Positions 1 through 8,351 of a DNA stretch of 64,000 nucleotides are shown here, one piece after another. The stretch is from Nocardioides marinus. GTDB lineage: Bacteria > Actinomycetota > Actinomycetes > Propionibacteriales > Nocardioidaceae. The notes beneath the pieces are model-generated. The model was not told where the DNA came from. It saw only the letters and a program-made list of their open reading frames with translations, and did no database searches. Position numbers and translations under genes: made by a program. How positions within the stretch are numbered: the stretch's first letter is position 1; the number at the start of each line of letters is the position of its first letter. The stretch is taken from NCBI RefSeq assembly GCF_013408145.1, contig NZ_JACBZI010000001.1, positions 1,054,001 to 1,118,000 of the forward strand. Reading direction: 5' to 3'.

Positions 1-1
1 C

Positions 2-1906
<1,905 letters not shown>

Positions 1907-1918
1907 CACTCATCCCCT

Positions 1919-1956
1919 GCGAGGGCTTGTCGAACTGTGTGCCGGCAAGCCCTCGC
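1919..1956. terminator. Bidirectional hairpin terminator
   Basis: An 11-base perfect inverted repeat (GCGAGGGCTTG at 1919-1929, its complement at 1946-1956) with a 16-base loop lies between two converging genes. There is no T tract, but the placement suits termination from both sides. Confidence 0.6.
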
Positions 1957-1962
1957 ATGTAG

Positions 1963-2682
1963 TCACTGCTGACCCAGCTCCTTTGGCAGTGGCAGGGCCA
2001 AGAGCGCCCGCAGGAACTCTCGGGCACTCCATTGAGCATCCTGGAGGCTCGAGGCCGAGCCTTGGAAATCGGGGACGGGTCGTGCGTCGGCTTCTTCCTT
2101 CGTCGTAGCCGGTCCGTTCTCCTCGATGTCCTGAACCAGCCAGTCCATCTCCTTGATCTCCTTGCGCTGGCGCGCCGCGATGCCGTCCGCTAGCTCGCGG
2201 ACCCGGACGTCCTCGATTCCGGCTCTCTCGCTGGTCAAGATGGCGATCGAGTGGTGGGGGATCATCGCCTTCATGTAGCTCTCGTCATCGACGAGGACCT
2301 GCGAGCGCGACAGGTACAAAGCTGTACCGCCAAGCACGATCGCGCCCAGGACGATGCCGACGTTCACCACACGGTTCCGGTACATCATCCCCCACATGAA
2401 CGCCAGCATGATGAGGGCCATCGCCGCGCCCATGAGGAGTGCCATGTACACGCGCTCCTCGCTGAAGCGGACATGATCGGCGCTGAACGCGTTGGTGTAG
2501 GTGAGCCCGAACATGACGACAGTCGACGTCGCGATCATCAGTCCGAAACGCAGATACATCTTCGCCTCGTGGTGTCCGCTGGAGTTGCCGTCGTGAGCTC
2601 CGTTGTCGCTGTTGTGCTCGGAATGTTCGTCCGGCTCGGGGTGGGTGGCATGCTGCTGTTCGTTCTGCTGACGCTGGTTCAT
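1963..2682 (-). CDS. DUF305 membrane protein with His-rich N-terminus
   Basis: This DUF305-family membrane protein has an unknown molecular role; the family often accompanies copper genes. The cytoplasmic N-terminal stretch is rich in His, Asp and Asn (HPEPDEHSEHN). Two to three hydrophobic segments follow, then the DUF305 core with the MIPHHSIAI motif, whose Met and His residues suit metal binding. I start at the ATG at 2682, which has AAGGA about 8 bases upstream; an in-frame TTG five codons earlier has no ribosome site. It is read toward the ATPase gene. It is one of two DUF305 genes in the block; the other is a lipoprotein. Confidence 0.85.
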   Translation of the reverse strand: MNQRQQNEQQHATHPEPDEHSEHNSDNGAHDGNSSGHHEAKMYLRFGLMIATSTVVMFGLTYTNAFSADHVRFSEERVYMALLMGAAMALIMLAFMWGMMYRNRVVNVGIVLGAIVLGGTALYLSRSQVLVDDESYMKAMIPHHSIAILTSERAGIEDVRVRELADGIAARQRKEIKEMDWLVQDIEENGPATTKEEADARPVPDFQGSASSLQDAQWSAREFLRALLALPLPKELGQQ

Positions 2683-2769
2683 CTCGTTGTCCTTCAAGGT
2701 CGAAGTCGGTGCGTGCAGGCGGCATGGGATGACCGAACCTCTCGGATCCGGTCATCCCAAGCGGCCGCG

Positions 2770-3177
2770 TTAACCGATGGCGCTCAGGAGGCGGTTGCAG
2801 GCGTCCTCGCACCGGCGGCACGCCTCGGCACAGATGCGGCAGTGCTCATGCATCTCGGCGTGCTTCTCGCACTCCTCCGCGCAGGACCTGCAGGCTTGAG
2901 CGCACGCCTGCAGCACTGCGCGGGTGATGTTGGCGTCGTAGCCCGTGTGGCGTGACAGCACCCGGCCAGTGGCCTCGCAGATGTCGGCGCAGTCTGAGTT
3001 CGTGCGGATGCACTTGGTCAGTTCGGCGACCATTTCCTCGCTCAGGCACGCGTCGGCGCACGCCGTGCACGCCTGAGCGCACTCCACGCATGCTTCTATG
3101 CATTGCGCCAAGAGCTCGCGGTCGGTGTTGATCTCCGCCGGGTAGGTCTTCATCATGTCGCTGATCGTGCTGGTCAT
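2770..3177 (-). CDS. Cys-rich four-helix-bundle copper storage protein (Csp type)
   Basis: This 135-residue protein resembles the Csp copper-storage family (formerly DUF326): helices lined with CxxC and CxxxC pairs that form a tube filled with Cu(I). I count 18 cysteines, spread as clusters such as CIEACVECAQAC and CRICAEACRRCEDAC. No signal peptide is visible, which suits the cytosolic Csp3 class. An ATG start with GGAGAA upstream supports 3177. It lies just upstream of and on the same strand as the DUF305 gene, with an 87-base gap. It probably buffers Cu(I) that the ATPase exports. Csp identity is inferred from the cysteine pattern and length. Confidence 0.88.
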   Translation of the reverse strand: MTSTISDMMKTYPAEINTDRELLAQCIEACVECAQACTACADACLSEEMVAELTKCIRTNSDCADICEATGRVLSRHTGYDANITRAVLQACAQACRSCAEECEKHAEMHEHCRICAEACRRCEDACNRLLSAIG

Positions 3178-3268
3178 GAGCTTCTCCGTATCGTCGTGAT
3201 GTGGTCCTGTGGGCTATCGAGTGCGCAGCAGCGGGCACCGTGGTGGTGTCACAGGCTGCACAGAGCCC

Positions 3269-3736
3269 TCAGGTCCGGATCACCGGAGACGCGCGTGGCG
3301 GCGAGAGGGGCGGGGGACTTCCGCGGGCGGTTGCCCTCCAGTGGGCGACGAGGAGCCGCCGCGAGGGCAATGCCCTGAGCAGGCGGGTCGGTTCACGCCA
3401 CATTCCGCCCCGGCGTAACAGCAGAATGCCGACGGCAAGGATGGAGAGACAGGCGCCCAGCAGGTGCAGGAGCTGTGCACTTCCGTTCTCGCTACCAGGC
3501 CCGTGGTCAGAGCCGGCGCCGCGCAGACCCTCGCCGTCCCTGCCAGACCCGACGGAAGCCGCCTGCATGGCTTCTCCTGTCGCGGCGGAGGCTCCCGCCG
3601 GCGCGACCATGGTCATGCCCACGTGTCGGGCGAACAGGTTGTCGCCTGAGGCACCGGCGAGCACGAAGAGAGCGGCCAGGACACACCCGGCGAGCGTTCG
3701 AGCTCGGCTGAAGGGCGGTCGCTGGCGGCGGTCCAT
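3269..3736 (-). CDS. DUF6153-like membrane protein
   Basis: A small actinobacterial membrane protein of unknown function. One hydrophobic segment follows an Arg-rich start (LAGCVLAALFVLAGASG). A low-complexity Ala/Gly/Ser/Asp middle leads to a second segment (LLHLLGACLSILAVGILLL) and an Arg-rich tail. The layout matches the other DUF6153-like protein ending at 6204, which has a C-terminal LCVIRC motif that this copy lacks. GTG at 3739 and ATG at 3736 are both possible starts; ATG is preferred. It sits 91 bases downstream of the copper-storage gene's start, on the same strand. A copper-related role is only suggested by location. Confidence 0.6.
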   Translation of the reverse strand: MDRRQRPPFSRARTLAGCVLAALFVLAGASGDNLFARHVGMTMVAPAGASAATGEAMQAASVGSGRDGEGLRGAGSDHGPGSENGSAQLLHLLGACLSILAVGILLLRRGGMWREPTRLLRALPSRRLLVAHWRATARGSPPPLSPPRASPVIRT

Positions 3737-3807
3737 CACTCCACCTGTACCCCTATGGCGCTGAGGTCATACGCAAGCTGCTGTCGGCCGTCCGAACCAT
3801 GGTGCCG

Positions 3808-4626
3808 TCAGTGGACGAGATCTACTCGCGACGGCCACGGGTTCGGCCGACAACCGGCCAAGCCCTTGGTCTGCTGCAACATCACTGGCGCGAGCCTTCC
3901 CGGACCGGGACACCCGACGTGGGGATAGCCCAGGGCGTGGCCAGTCTCGTGGTTGACGACGTAGCGCCGGTATGCCCGCAGGTCACCGGCGTATCCGTAT
4001 GCGCCGAACTGCCAGCGCCAGGCATTAAGGACGACGTCGTCGCCGTTGCGGCACGACAGCCGACCGCCCGTGTCGAGCGGTGCGCAGAGTTCATCGGCCG
4101 TCTCTGGGGTGGCCAGGACGATCCGGAGGTCGGCATGGCCATCGACGCGGACGAGCGTGTGTCGCGTCGCCCAGCCCCGCTGATCAGACAGGGTCTCTTC
4201 GACCAGCCGCGCCACATCCGCCGTGTTGAAGGGCAGGCCCTGCTCGACCTCGACCCGGTACGTCACCCCGTTCTGCGAGCCGCGCGGCGCGGCGGCGGCG
4301 ACTTCAAAGGTGCCTGCGCCGCGCTCCGGAATGCGAGTGGCGGGGGAGGGGGGCCCACTCGGATCTGGGTCACGATCTCGACGGACCTCCACCTCGCCGT
4401 CGGTCCGCTCGCGCCTGACAGCCTGTTCAGCGGAAGGAGATGCGGCAATTGCAGTGCGGCCGCCCGCGTCTTCGGTGTCCGTCGGGCGGGGGATGAGAAA
4501 CGCGACGGGTCCAGCCACGGCGGCAGTCGTCGCCAGCGCCGCCAGGCCGGTGAGCCCTGCCGTGGCACGCCGACGTGGCGCGCGATGGGAACCCGCTCGT
4601 CGATGCGTGGCTTTGCGCCTACTCAT
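3808..4626 (-). CDS. DUF3152 protein with metzincin-like HExGH motif
   Basis: A DUF3152 protein of about 272 residues. A basic N-terminus and one hydrophobic segment (LAALATTAAVAGPVAFLI) suggest secretion or membrane anchoring. A Pro/Arg/Asp linker precedes the C-terminal domain, which carries HETGHALGYPH at about 226-236 and then GCPGP. This looks like a zinc site of the metzincin kind (HExxHxxGxxH-like), so peptidase activity is plausible but unproven for the family. I chose ATG 4626 because the longer frame would overlap the preceding gene, which stops only 13 bases upstream at 4640, suggesting coupled translation. Confidence 0.78.
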   Translation of the reverse strand: MSRRKATHRRAGSHRAPRRRATAGLTGLAALATTAAVAGPVAFLIPRPTDTEDAGGRTAIAASPSAEQAVRRERTDGEVEVRRDRDPDPSGPPSPATRIPERGAGTFEVAAAAPRGSQNGVTYRVEVEQGLPFNTADVARLVEETLSDQRGWATRHTLVRVDGHADLRIVLATPETADELCAPLDTGGRLSCRNGDDVVLNAWRWQFGAYGYAGDLRAYRRYVVNHETGHALGYPHVGCPGPGRLAPVMLQQTKGLAGCRPNPWPSRVDLVH

Positions 4627-4639
4627 CGTCCCGGCACCG

Positions 4640-5479
4640 TCACAGCACGCGGGACCAGGTGTCGCCGCCATCGGTGGACTGGTAGACGGTGGTCTCGGTC
4701 GCGGCGAACCAGCGCTGGGCACTGATGGTGAACGCGGCCGGCTGGCCATCGATCGATCCGACCTCGCGCCAGGTTCGACCGGTGTCGGTGCTGACCCGAA
4801 CGACGCCGTCGGGGTCGACACCCGCCAGGCTCCCGTCGGGAGTGGTGTCGAGGTACATCATGTTCGGGCCGCCGAGCTCACGGGTCTCGCCGGACCTGGT
4901 GTTGATGCTGACGAGCTGGCCGTTGGCGTCGGTAGCGATCAGCGAGTCGTTGTCATCGACCGCCGCAACGCTGATCAGCGGACCTCGGTATGTCTCGTCG
5001 AAGCTCTTCCGGTCCTCGGTGCGCAGCAGGCTTCCGGACGTGGCGTCGTATGCGTAGAGGGCGTCGCCGGCGGGCTCGAGGATGTGGAAGTCCGCCTCAC
5101 CCTGGAGGGCGAGGGGGGTCCAGGTCTCTCCGGCGTCGGTGGATTCGATCAGGCCCAGGTGGGCGGGCAGGTCCTCGCGGAGGTCCGGGTGCCCGCTTCC
5201 CAGGAAGTGGCCAGGGCCGACAACGGTGAACGCCATCGTGTCCTGATACCGGTCTGCGACGCGGCTCGGCCGGCCGCTCTCGTCGACGTGGAAGAGGCCG
5301 AAGTGGGTAGCGACGTAGAGGCTGTCGTCGGCCGGATCGACGCCGAGACCGTGGATGTGGCCGACGCTCGTGTCCTCATCGGCGGGCGGCGCTGTCGCTG
5401 GGGTGTCCTTGGCGCAACCGCCCGAGACGAGGACGGCACCGAGGAGGATGCCTGTGAGGGCGACATGGGGTCGGTACAT
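4640..5479 (-). CDS. Asp-box (BNR-repeat) lipoprotein, F510_1955-type
   Basis: A 279-residue lipoprotein predicted to form a beta-propeller on the outer face of the membrane. The N-terminus has a signal peptide and lipobox LVSGGC (Cys 22). At least three Asp-box repeats of the form SxDxGxTW are visible (STDAGETW, STDTGRTW, STDGGDTW). These occur in sialidase-like and photosystem-assembly-like propellers. The sequence begins HIHGLGVDP, typical of the F510_1955 glycosylhydrolase-like group found near copper and mercury genes. No sialidase catalytic residues are evident, so it is probably a binding or sensing protein. GGAG lies about 9 bases before the ATG. Confidence 0.78.
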   Translation of the reverse strand: MYRPHVALTGILLGAVLVSGGCAKDTPATAPPADEDTSVGHIHGLGVDPADDSLYVATHFGLFHVDESGRPSRVADRYQDTMAFTVVGPGHFLGSGHPDLREDLPAHLGLIESTDAGETWTPLALQGEADFHILEPAGDALYAYDATSGSLLRTEDRKSFDETYRGPLISVAAVDDNDSLIATDANGQLVSINTRSGETRELGGPNMMYLDTTPDGSLAGVDPDGVVRVSTDTGRTWREVGSIDGQPAAFTISAQRWFAATETTVYQSTDGGDTWSRVL

Positions 5480-5552
5480 AACAGTGGCTCCGAGGTGAGG
5501 ATGGCGCCGGGCTGGCGGAGTAGCTCCGTCCTGCCCGGCACCAGGGACGAGA

Positions 5553-6119
5553 TCAGGACTTCAGCAGGTCCTGCATCGTCTGGATCTCCTCCGCCTGTGT
5601 CGTCTCGATCTCCTTGGCCATGTCGACAGCCTCGGGGAACTCGCCCTCGGACTGCTCGGTCTTCGCCATCTCGATCGCGCCCTCGTGGTGCTCGATCATC
5701 ATGGTGAGAAACATCTGGTCGAACTCCGCGCCGGACGCCGACTCGAGGTCGGCCATCTCGTCCTCGGTCATCATTCCGCCCATGTCGTCGGAGGACATGT
5801 CGCCGTGATCCATGCCCGACATGCCCTCATCCGGGACGTCCTCGCCCCATGACTCCAACCAGCCGGTCAGTGTCTCGATCTCGGGGCCTTGGGCTGCCTC
5901 GATGTCGGTGGCGAGGTCCTTGACCTCCTGGCTTTCAGCTCGTGACTCGGCGAGGTCGGCCATCTCGATGGCCTGCTGGTGGTGGGGGATCATCTCCTGG
6001 GCGAAGGTGACGTCGGCCTCGTTATGGCTGGCCGCGGTGTCAGTGTCGTCGTCGTTGCTGCAGGCGGCAAGGGTGAACAGCGAGGCCGCCACAACGGCGG
6101 TGATCAGCGACTTGCGCAT
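5553..6119 (-). CDS. DUF305 lipoprotein
   Basis: A secreted DUF305 lipoprotein of 188 residues. The signal peptide ends with lipobox LAAC (Cys 19). Two halves each carry a Met/His motif, EMIPHHQQAIEMADL and MIEHHEGAIEMAK. Between them is a Met/Asp/His-rich loop (MSGMDHGDMSSDDMGGMM) that looks able to bind copper. The ATG at 6119 is preferred to an upstream Met because GGAG lies 7-10 bases before it and the signal peptide begins there. It probably precedes the Asp-box lipoprotein in one transcript, 73 bases apart. A role in extracytoplasmic copper binding is inferred. Confidence 0.88.
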   Translation of the reverse strand: MRKSLITAVVAASLFTLAACSNDDDTDTAASHNEADVTFAQEMIPHHQQAIEMADLAESRAESQEVKDLATDIEAAQGPEIETLTGWLESWGEDVPDEGMSGMDHGDMSSDDMGGMMTEDEMADLESASGAEFDQMFLTMMIEHHEGAIEMAKTEQSEGEFPEAVDMAKEIETTQAEEIQTMQDLLKS

Positions 6120-6203
6120 GAGTGTTTCTCCATCTGTGTGATCGGGTCTGGGCAGGCGAGACCACGAGCCGCCCAAACGTGGGCGCCTCGTGACGAATGC
6201 CTG

Positions 6204-6671
6204 TCAGCAGCGGATCACACAGAGCATGCCGAGGCTGGGCGGGTCCCGGTCACGCCCGATGAACAGTCGGGGCTGCCATGCCGGCAGCAGGGTCCGGGGG
6301 ATGCGGACACCCCGACGCACCAGCAGGAGTGCGATCCCGAGCACCAGGCCGGCCAGCACGGCTAGGCAGAGGCCAAGAAGCCCCGCACCGTTCTCGCCGA
6401 TGGGCTCCTCAGAGCTCATTCTCACTGGATGACCCGCGACGATCGGTTCGGAGGTATCCGGCTCACTGGCCGCTGGCCCGGAGTGGTCATGACTGAGGGG
6501 GCCGCTTGCGGCGATCAGGACATTCGCACTCGGGGATGTTGCCCCCATGGTGTGGGCGCCGGTGTGAGATCCCCAACCATGCATCGACAGAAGACCGAAC
6601 AGCGCGACGGCCACGGCGGCCAGCGCGTAGCGCGCGCCGCGTGTCCCGGCCGGTGCTCGGAGGTCCCGCAT
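6204..6671 (-). CDS. DUF6153 membrane protein
   Basis: A 155-residue actinobacterial DUF6153-type protein. It has an N-terminal hydrophobic segment, a His-containing extracytoplasmic loop (MHGWGSHTGAHTMG), a second membrane segment (LLGLCLAVLAGLVLGIALLLV), and a C-terminal tail ending LCVIRC, a family hallmark. Function is unknown; the His/Met/Cys content and the neighbours suggest a link to copper. It is the last gene before the island boundary and is read leftward, so it may head the minus-strand copper transcription unit. Confidence 0.7.
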   Translation of the reverse strand: MRDLRAPAGTRGARYALAAVAVALFGLLSMHGWGSHTGAHTMGATSPSANVLIAASGPLSHDHSGPAASEPDTSEPIVAGHPVRMSSEEPIGENGAGLLGLCLAVLAGLVLGIALLLVRRGVRIPRTLLPAWQPRLFIGRDRDPPSLGMLCVIRC

Positions 6672-6913
6672 GCCGCCGATCCTAGTTGGGCACGAACAGG
6701 CACGAATCGTGGCTCATCCTCCGAGCCGACTGCGATTCGAGTCACGCCGCGCTTATGTCCCGAAAACGCCAGCACAAGCCGCCTGATCCGAGCAGAAAAC
6801 GTCAAGATGATCTGGAGCCGACACGGCGGGTTGTGCGCATCTGTGCAGGTCAGAGCACACATCGGCAAGTGGGGTCAAAAGCGCCAGCGGCGGAACGCAC
6901 ACGCGCTGGAGGT
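6672..6913. other. Non-coding end of the putative integrated element
   Basis: No convincing gene occurs here. Two direct copies of GGCACGAA start 10 bases apart (6689-6696 and 6699-6706), one helical turn, the kind of spacing seen in arm-type sites for an integrase or accessory protein. The stretch presumably also holds the promoter for the leftward DUF6153 gene. Confidence 0.4.
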
Positions 6914-6947
6914 CCAGAGGTCGCAGGTTCAAATCCTGCCCCCGCTA
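6914..6947 (+). other. 3' tRNA fragment, probable attachment site (attR)
   Basis: The segment has the 3' half of a tRNA: variable-loop-like GAGGTC, a perfect T arm (GCAGG, loop TTCAAAT, CCTGC at 6923-6939), a 3' acceptor strand CCCCGCT and discriminator A at 6947. No matching D or anticodon arm lies upstream, so it is not an intact gene. It closely resembles, from memory, the 3' half of actinobacterial initiator tRNA. A tRNA 3' end next to accessory genes is the classic scar of site-specific integration. Confidence 0.7.
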
Positions 6948-6951
6948 CGAG

Positions 6952-6995
6952 ATCAGGCCCGGGATTCCTCGAGAATCCCGGGCCTGATGTTTTTG
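6952..6995 (+). terminator. Strong intrinsic terminator following the tRNA fragment
   Basis: A perfect 16-base-pair stem (6952-6967 with 6973-6988), loop CTCGA, then GTTTTT. It directly follows the tRNA fragment and is probably the original terminator of the tRNA gene that was split. Confidence 0.92.
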
Positions 6996-7034
6996 GCAGG
7001 CTCCGAGTCGGTCGGCCCCACGACAGGAGCGTGC

Positions 7035-7706
7035 ATGACCGAGCTGGCGATCATCCGTCACCCGATCCCGCCGGTGCTGCGGTCGGCTGACCTGACGGCG
7101 AAGGCGGGCCTGCTGGTCCTGCTGCTGGTGGCGCTGCTGTTCCCCGATGCCAGTCACCTGCGGGACAAGGGTGCCGAGGCGCGTGCGGTGGTGTACCCGC
7201 TGCTGGCCTTCACGGTGCCGGTCTGCTGGATGCTGTGGTGGAAGGAGCGAGCGTCGTTCCCGTGGTTGGCCGACTTCCTGGTCACCATCACGTGCTTCAC
7301 CGACATCCTGGGCAACCAGCTCGACCTGTACGACGCGATCGGCTGGTTCGACGACTGGATGCACTTCATGAACACCGGTCTGCTCGCGGCAGCGGTGGTC
7401 CTGTTGACGATGCACCGCACCGTGCCGTTGGTGGCCGTGCTGGAGCGTGCTCTCGCAGTAGGTGCGACGGGCGCGATCGCGTGGGAGATCGGGGAGTACT
7501 TCGCCTTCGTCAACGGGTCGTCGGAGCGCCGGTTCGCCTACGCCGACACGCTCGGCGACCTCGGGCTCGGAGTCCTCGGCGCGGTCACGGCCGCGGTCGT
7601 GGTGCACCGGCTGTGGGAGAACGGCCGGCTGCTGCAGGCCGCACCGCAGCTCGAGTCCGGTCACCATCGCCTCGCGACGGGGCGGGCCCCCGGCCCGGGT
7701 CGGTGA
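7035..7706 (+). CDS. Polytopic membrane protein, DUF2238/YjdF-like
   Basis: An integral membrane protein of about 223 residues with roughly six hydrophobic segments. The conserved middle, DILGNQLDLYDAIGWFDDWMHF, has the acidic/His pattern seen in YjdF-like (DUF2238) proteins. The family's function is unknown. ATG 7035 was chosen because GGAG lies just upstream and the longer open frame would run through the tRNA fragment and terminator. It is the first gene right of the island boundary, and its base composition is that of the core chromosome. Confidence 0.7.
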   Translation: MTELAIIRHPIPPVLRSADLTAKAGLLVLLLVALLFPDASHLRDKGAEARAVVYPLLAFTVPVCWMLWWKERASFPWLADFLVTITCFTDILGNQLDLYDAIGWFDDWMHFMNTGLLAAAVVLLTMHRTVPLVAVLERALAVGATGAIAWEIGEYFAFVNGSSERRFAYADTLGDLGLGVLGAVTAAVVVHRLWENGRLLQAAPQLESGHHRLATGRAPGPGR

Positions 7707-7732
7707 GCTGACCGAGAGCAGGACCCGCCTGC

Positions 7733-8323
7733 TCAGGCGTGCAGGCCGCGGAGCAGCAGCGCGGCGGTGCGGGCCACCCAGTCGTCGTCCAGCGCGTCGG
7801 CGCCGCGCAGGAACGTGGCGAGCAGGGCGGCGCCGATGGCCGTCTCGAGCAGGGTGCCGGCGTCGACGTCGGGCCTGGCCTCTCCGCGCTCGACGGCGGC
7901 TGCCAGCCGGGCGTCGACCCCGCCCCACCCGGCGAGGGCGAAGCGCTCGAGCAGCTGGGCGTGCAGGGTCGGGTCGCCGGCGGCGTCGGCGAGCAGGCCC
8001 GGGACCGCTGCGCGGGCCAGGGGGGTGGAGAGCTGCAGGGCCACGGCGTGGACCAGGTGGTGGACGTCGTCGTCGAGCGACCCCGCCGGCGGGGGAGCGG
8101 TGGCGGGGGCTGCAGGGGGGTGGTCGCGGAACGCCGCCTCGTGGACCAGGTGCGCCTTGGTCGGCCAGCGCCGGTAGACCGCCGGCCGGGTCGTCCCGGC
8201 CCGATCGGCCACGGCAGAGACCCGCAGGTCGGCGTACCCGACCTCGAGCAGGAGCGTGGTGGCGGCGTCGAGCACCGCCGCGTCGATGCGGTCGTCACGG
8301 GGTCGTCCAGGTTCCTTGCGCAT
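7733..8323 (-). CDS. TetR-family transcriptional regulator
   Basis: A one-component repressor of 196 residues. The N-terminal helix-turn-helix reads GYADLRVSAVADRAGTTRPAVYRRWPTKAHLV, a typical TetR DNA-binding domain. The C-terminal ligand domain is Ala-rich and resembles TetR_C proteins near drug-modifying enzymes. The ATG at 8323 (MRKEPGRPRDDR) begins just before the HTH and is preferred over an upstream start that would overlap the divergent promoter. Only 28 bases separate it from the divergently read PEP-utilising enzyme, so it very likely represses that gene and itself from one shared operator. Confidence 0.9.
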   Translation of the reverse strand: MRKEPGRPRDDRIDAAVLDAATTLLLEVGYADLRVSAVADRAGTTRPAVYRRWPTKAHLVHEAAFRDHPPAAPATAPPPAGSLDDDVHHLVHAVALQLSTPLARAAVPGLLADAAGDPTLHAQLLERFALAGWGGVDARLAAAVERGEARPDVDAGTLLETAIGAALLATFLRGADALDDDWVARTAALLLRGLHA

Positions 8324-8351
8324 TTCCGTTCCAACTGTATCGTAATGTCGT

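Noticed and set aside
6868..6947. Possible intact tRNA using AGTGGGG at 6868 as 5' acceptor strand
   Set aside because: The acceptor pairs with one G-T wobble, but no proper D arm or anticodon arm with a 7-base loop can be formed, and the length is off. The 3' fragment reading is better.
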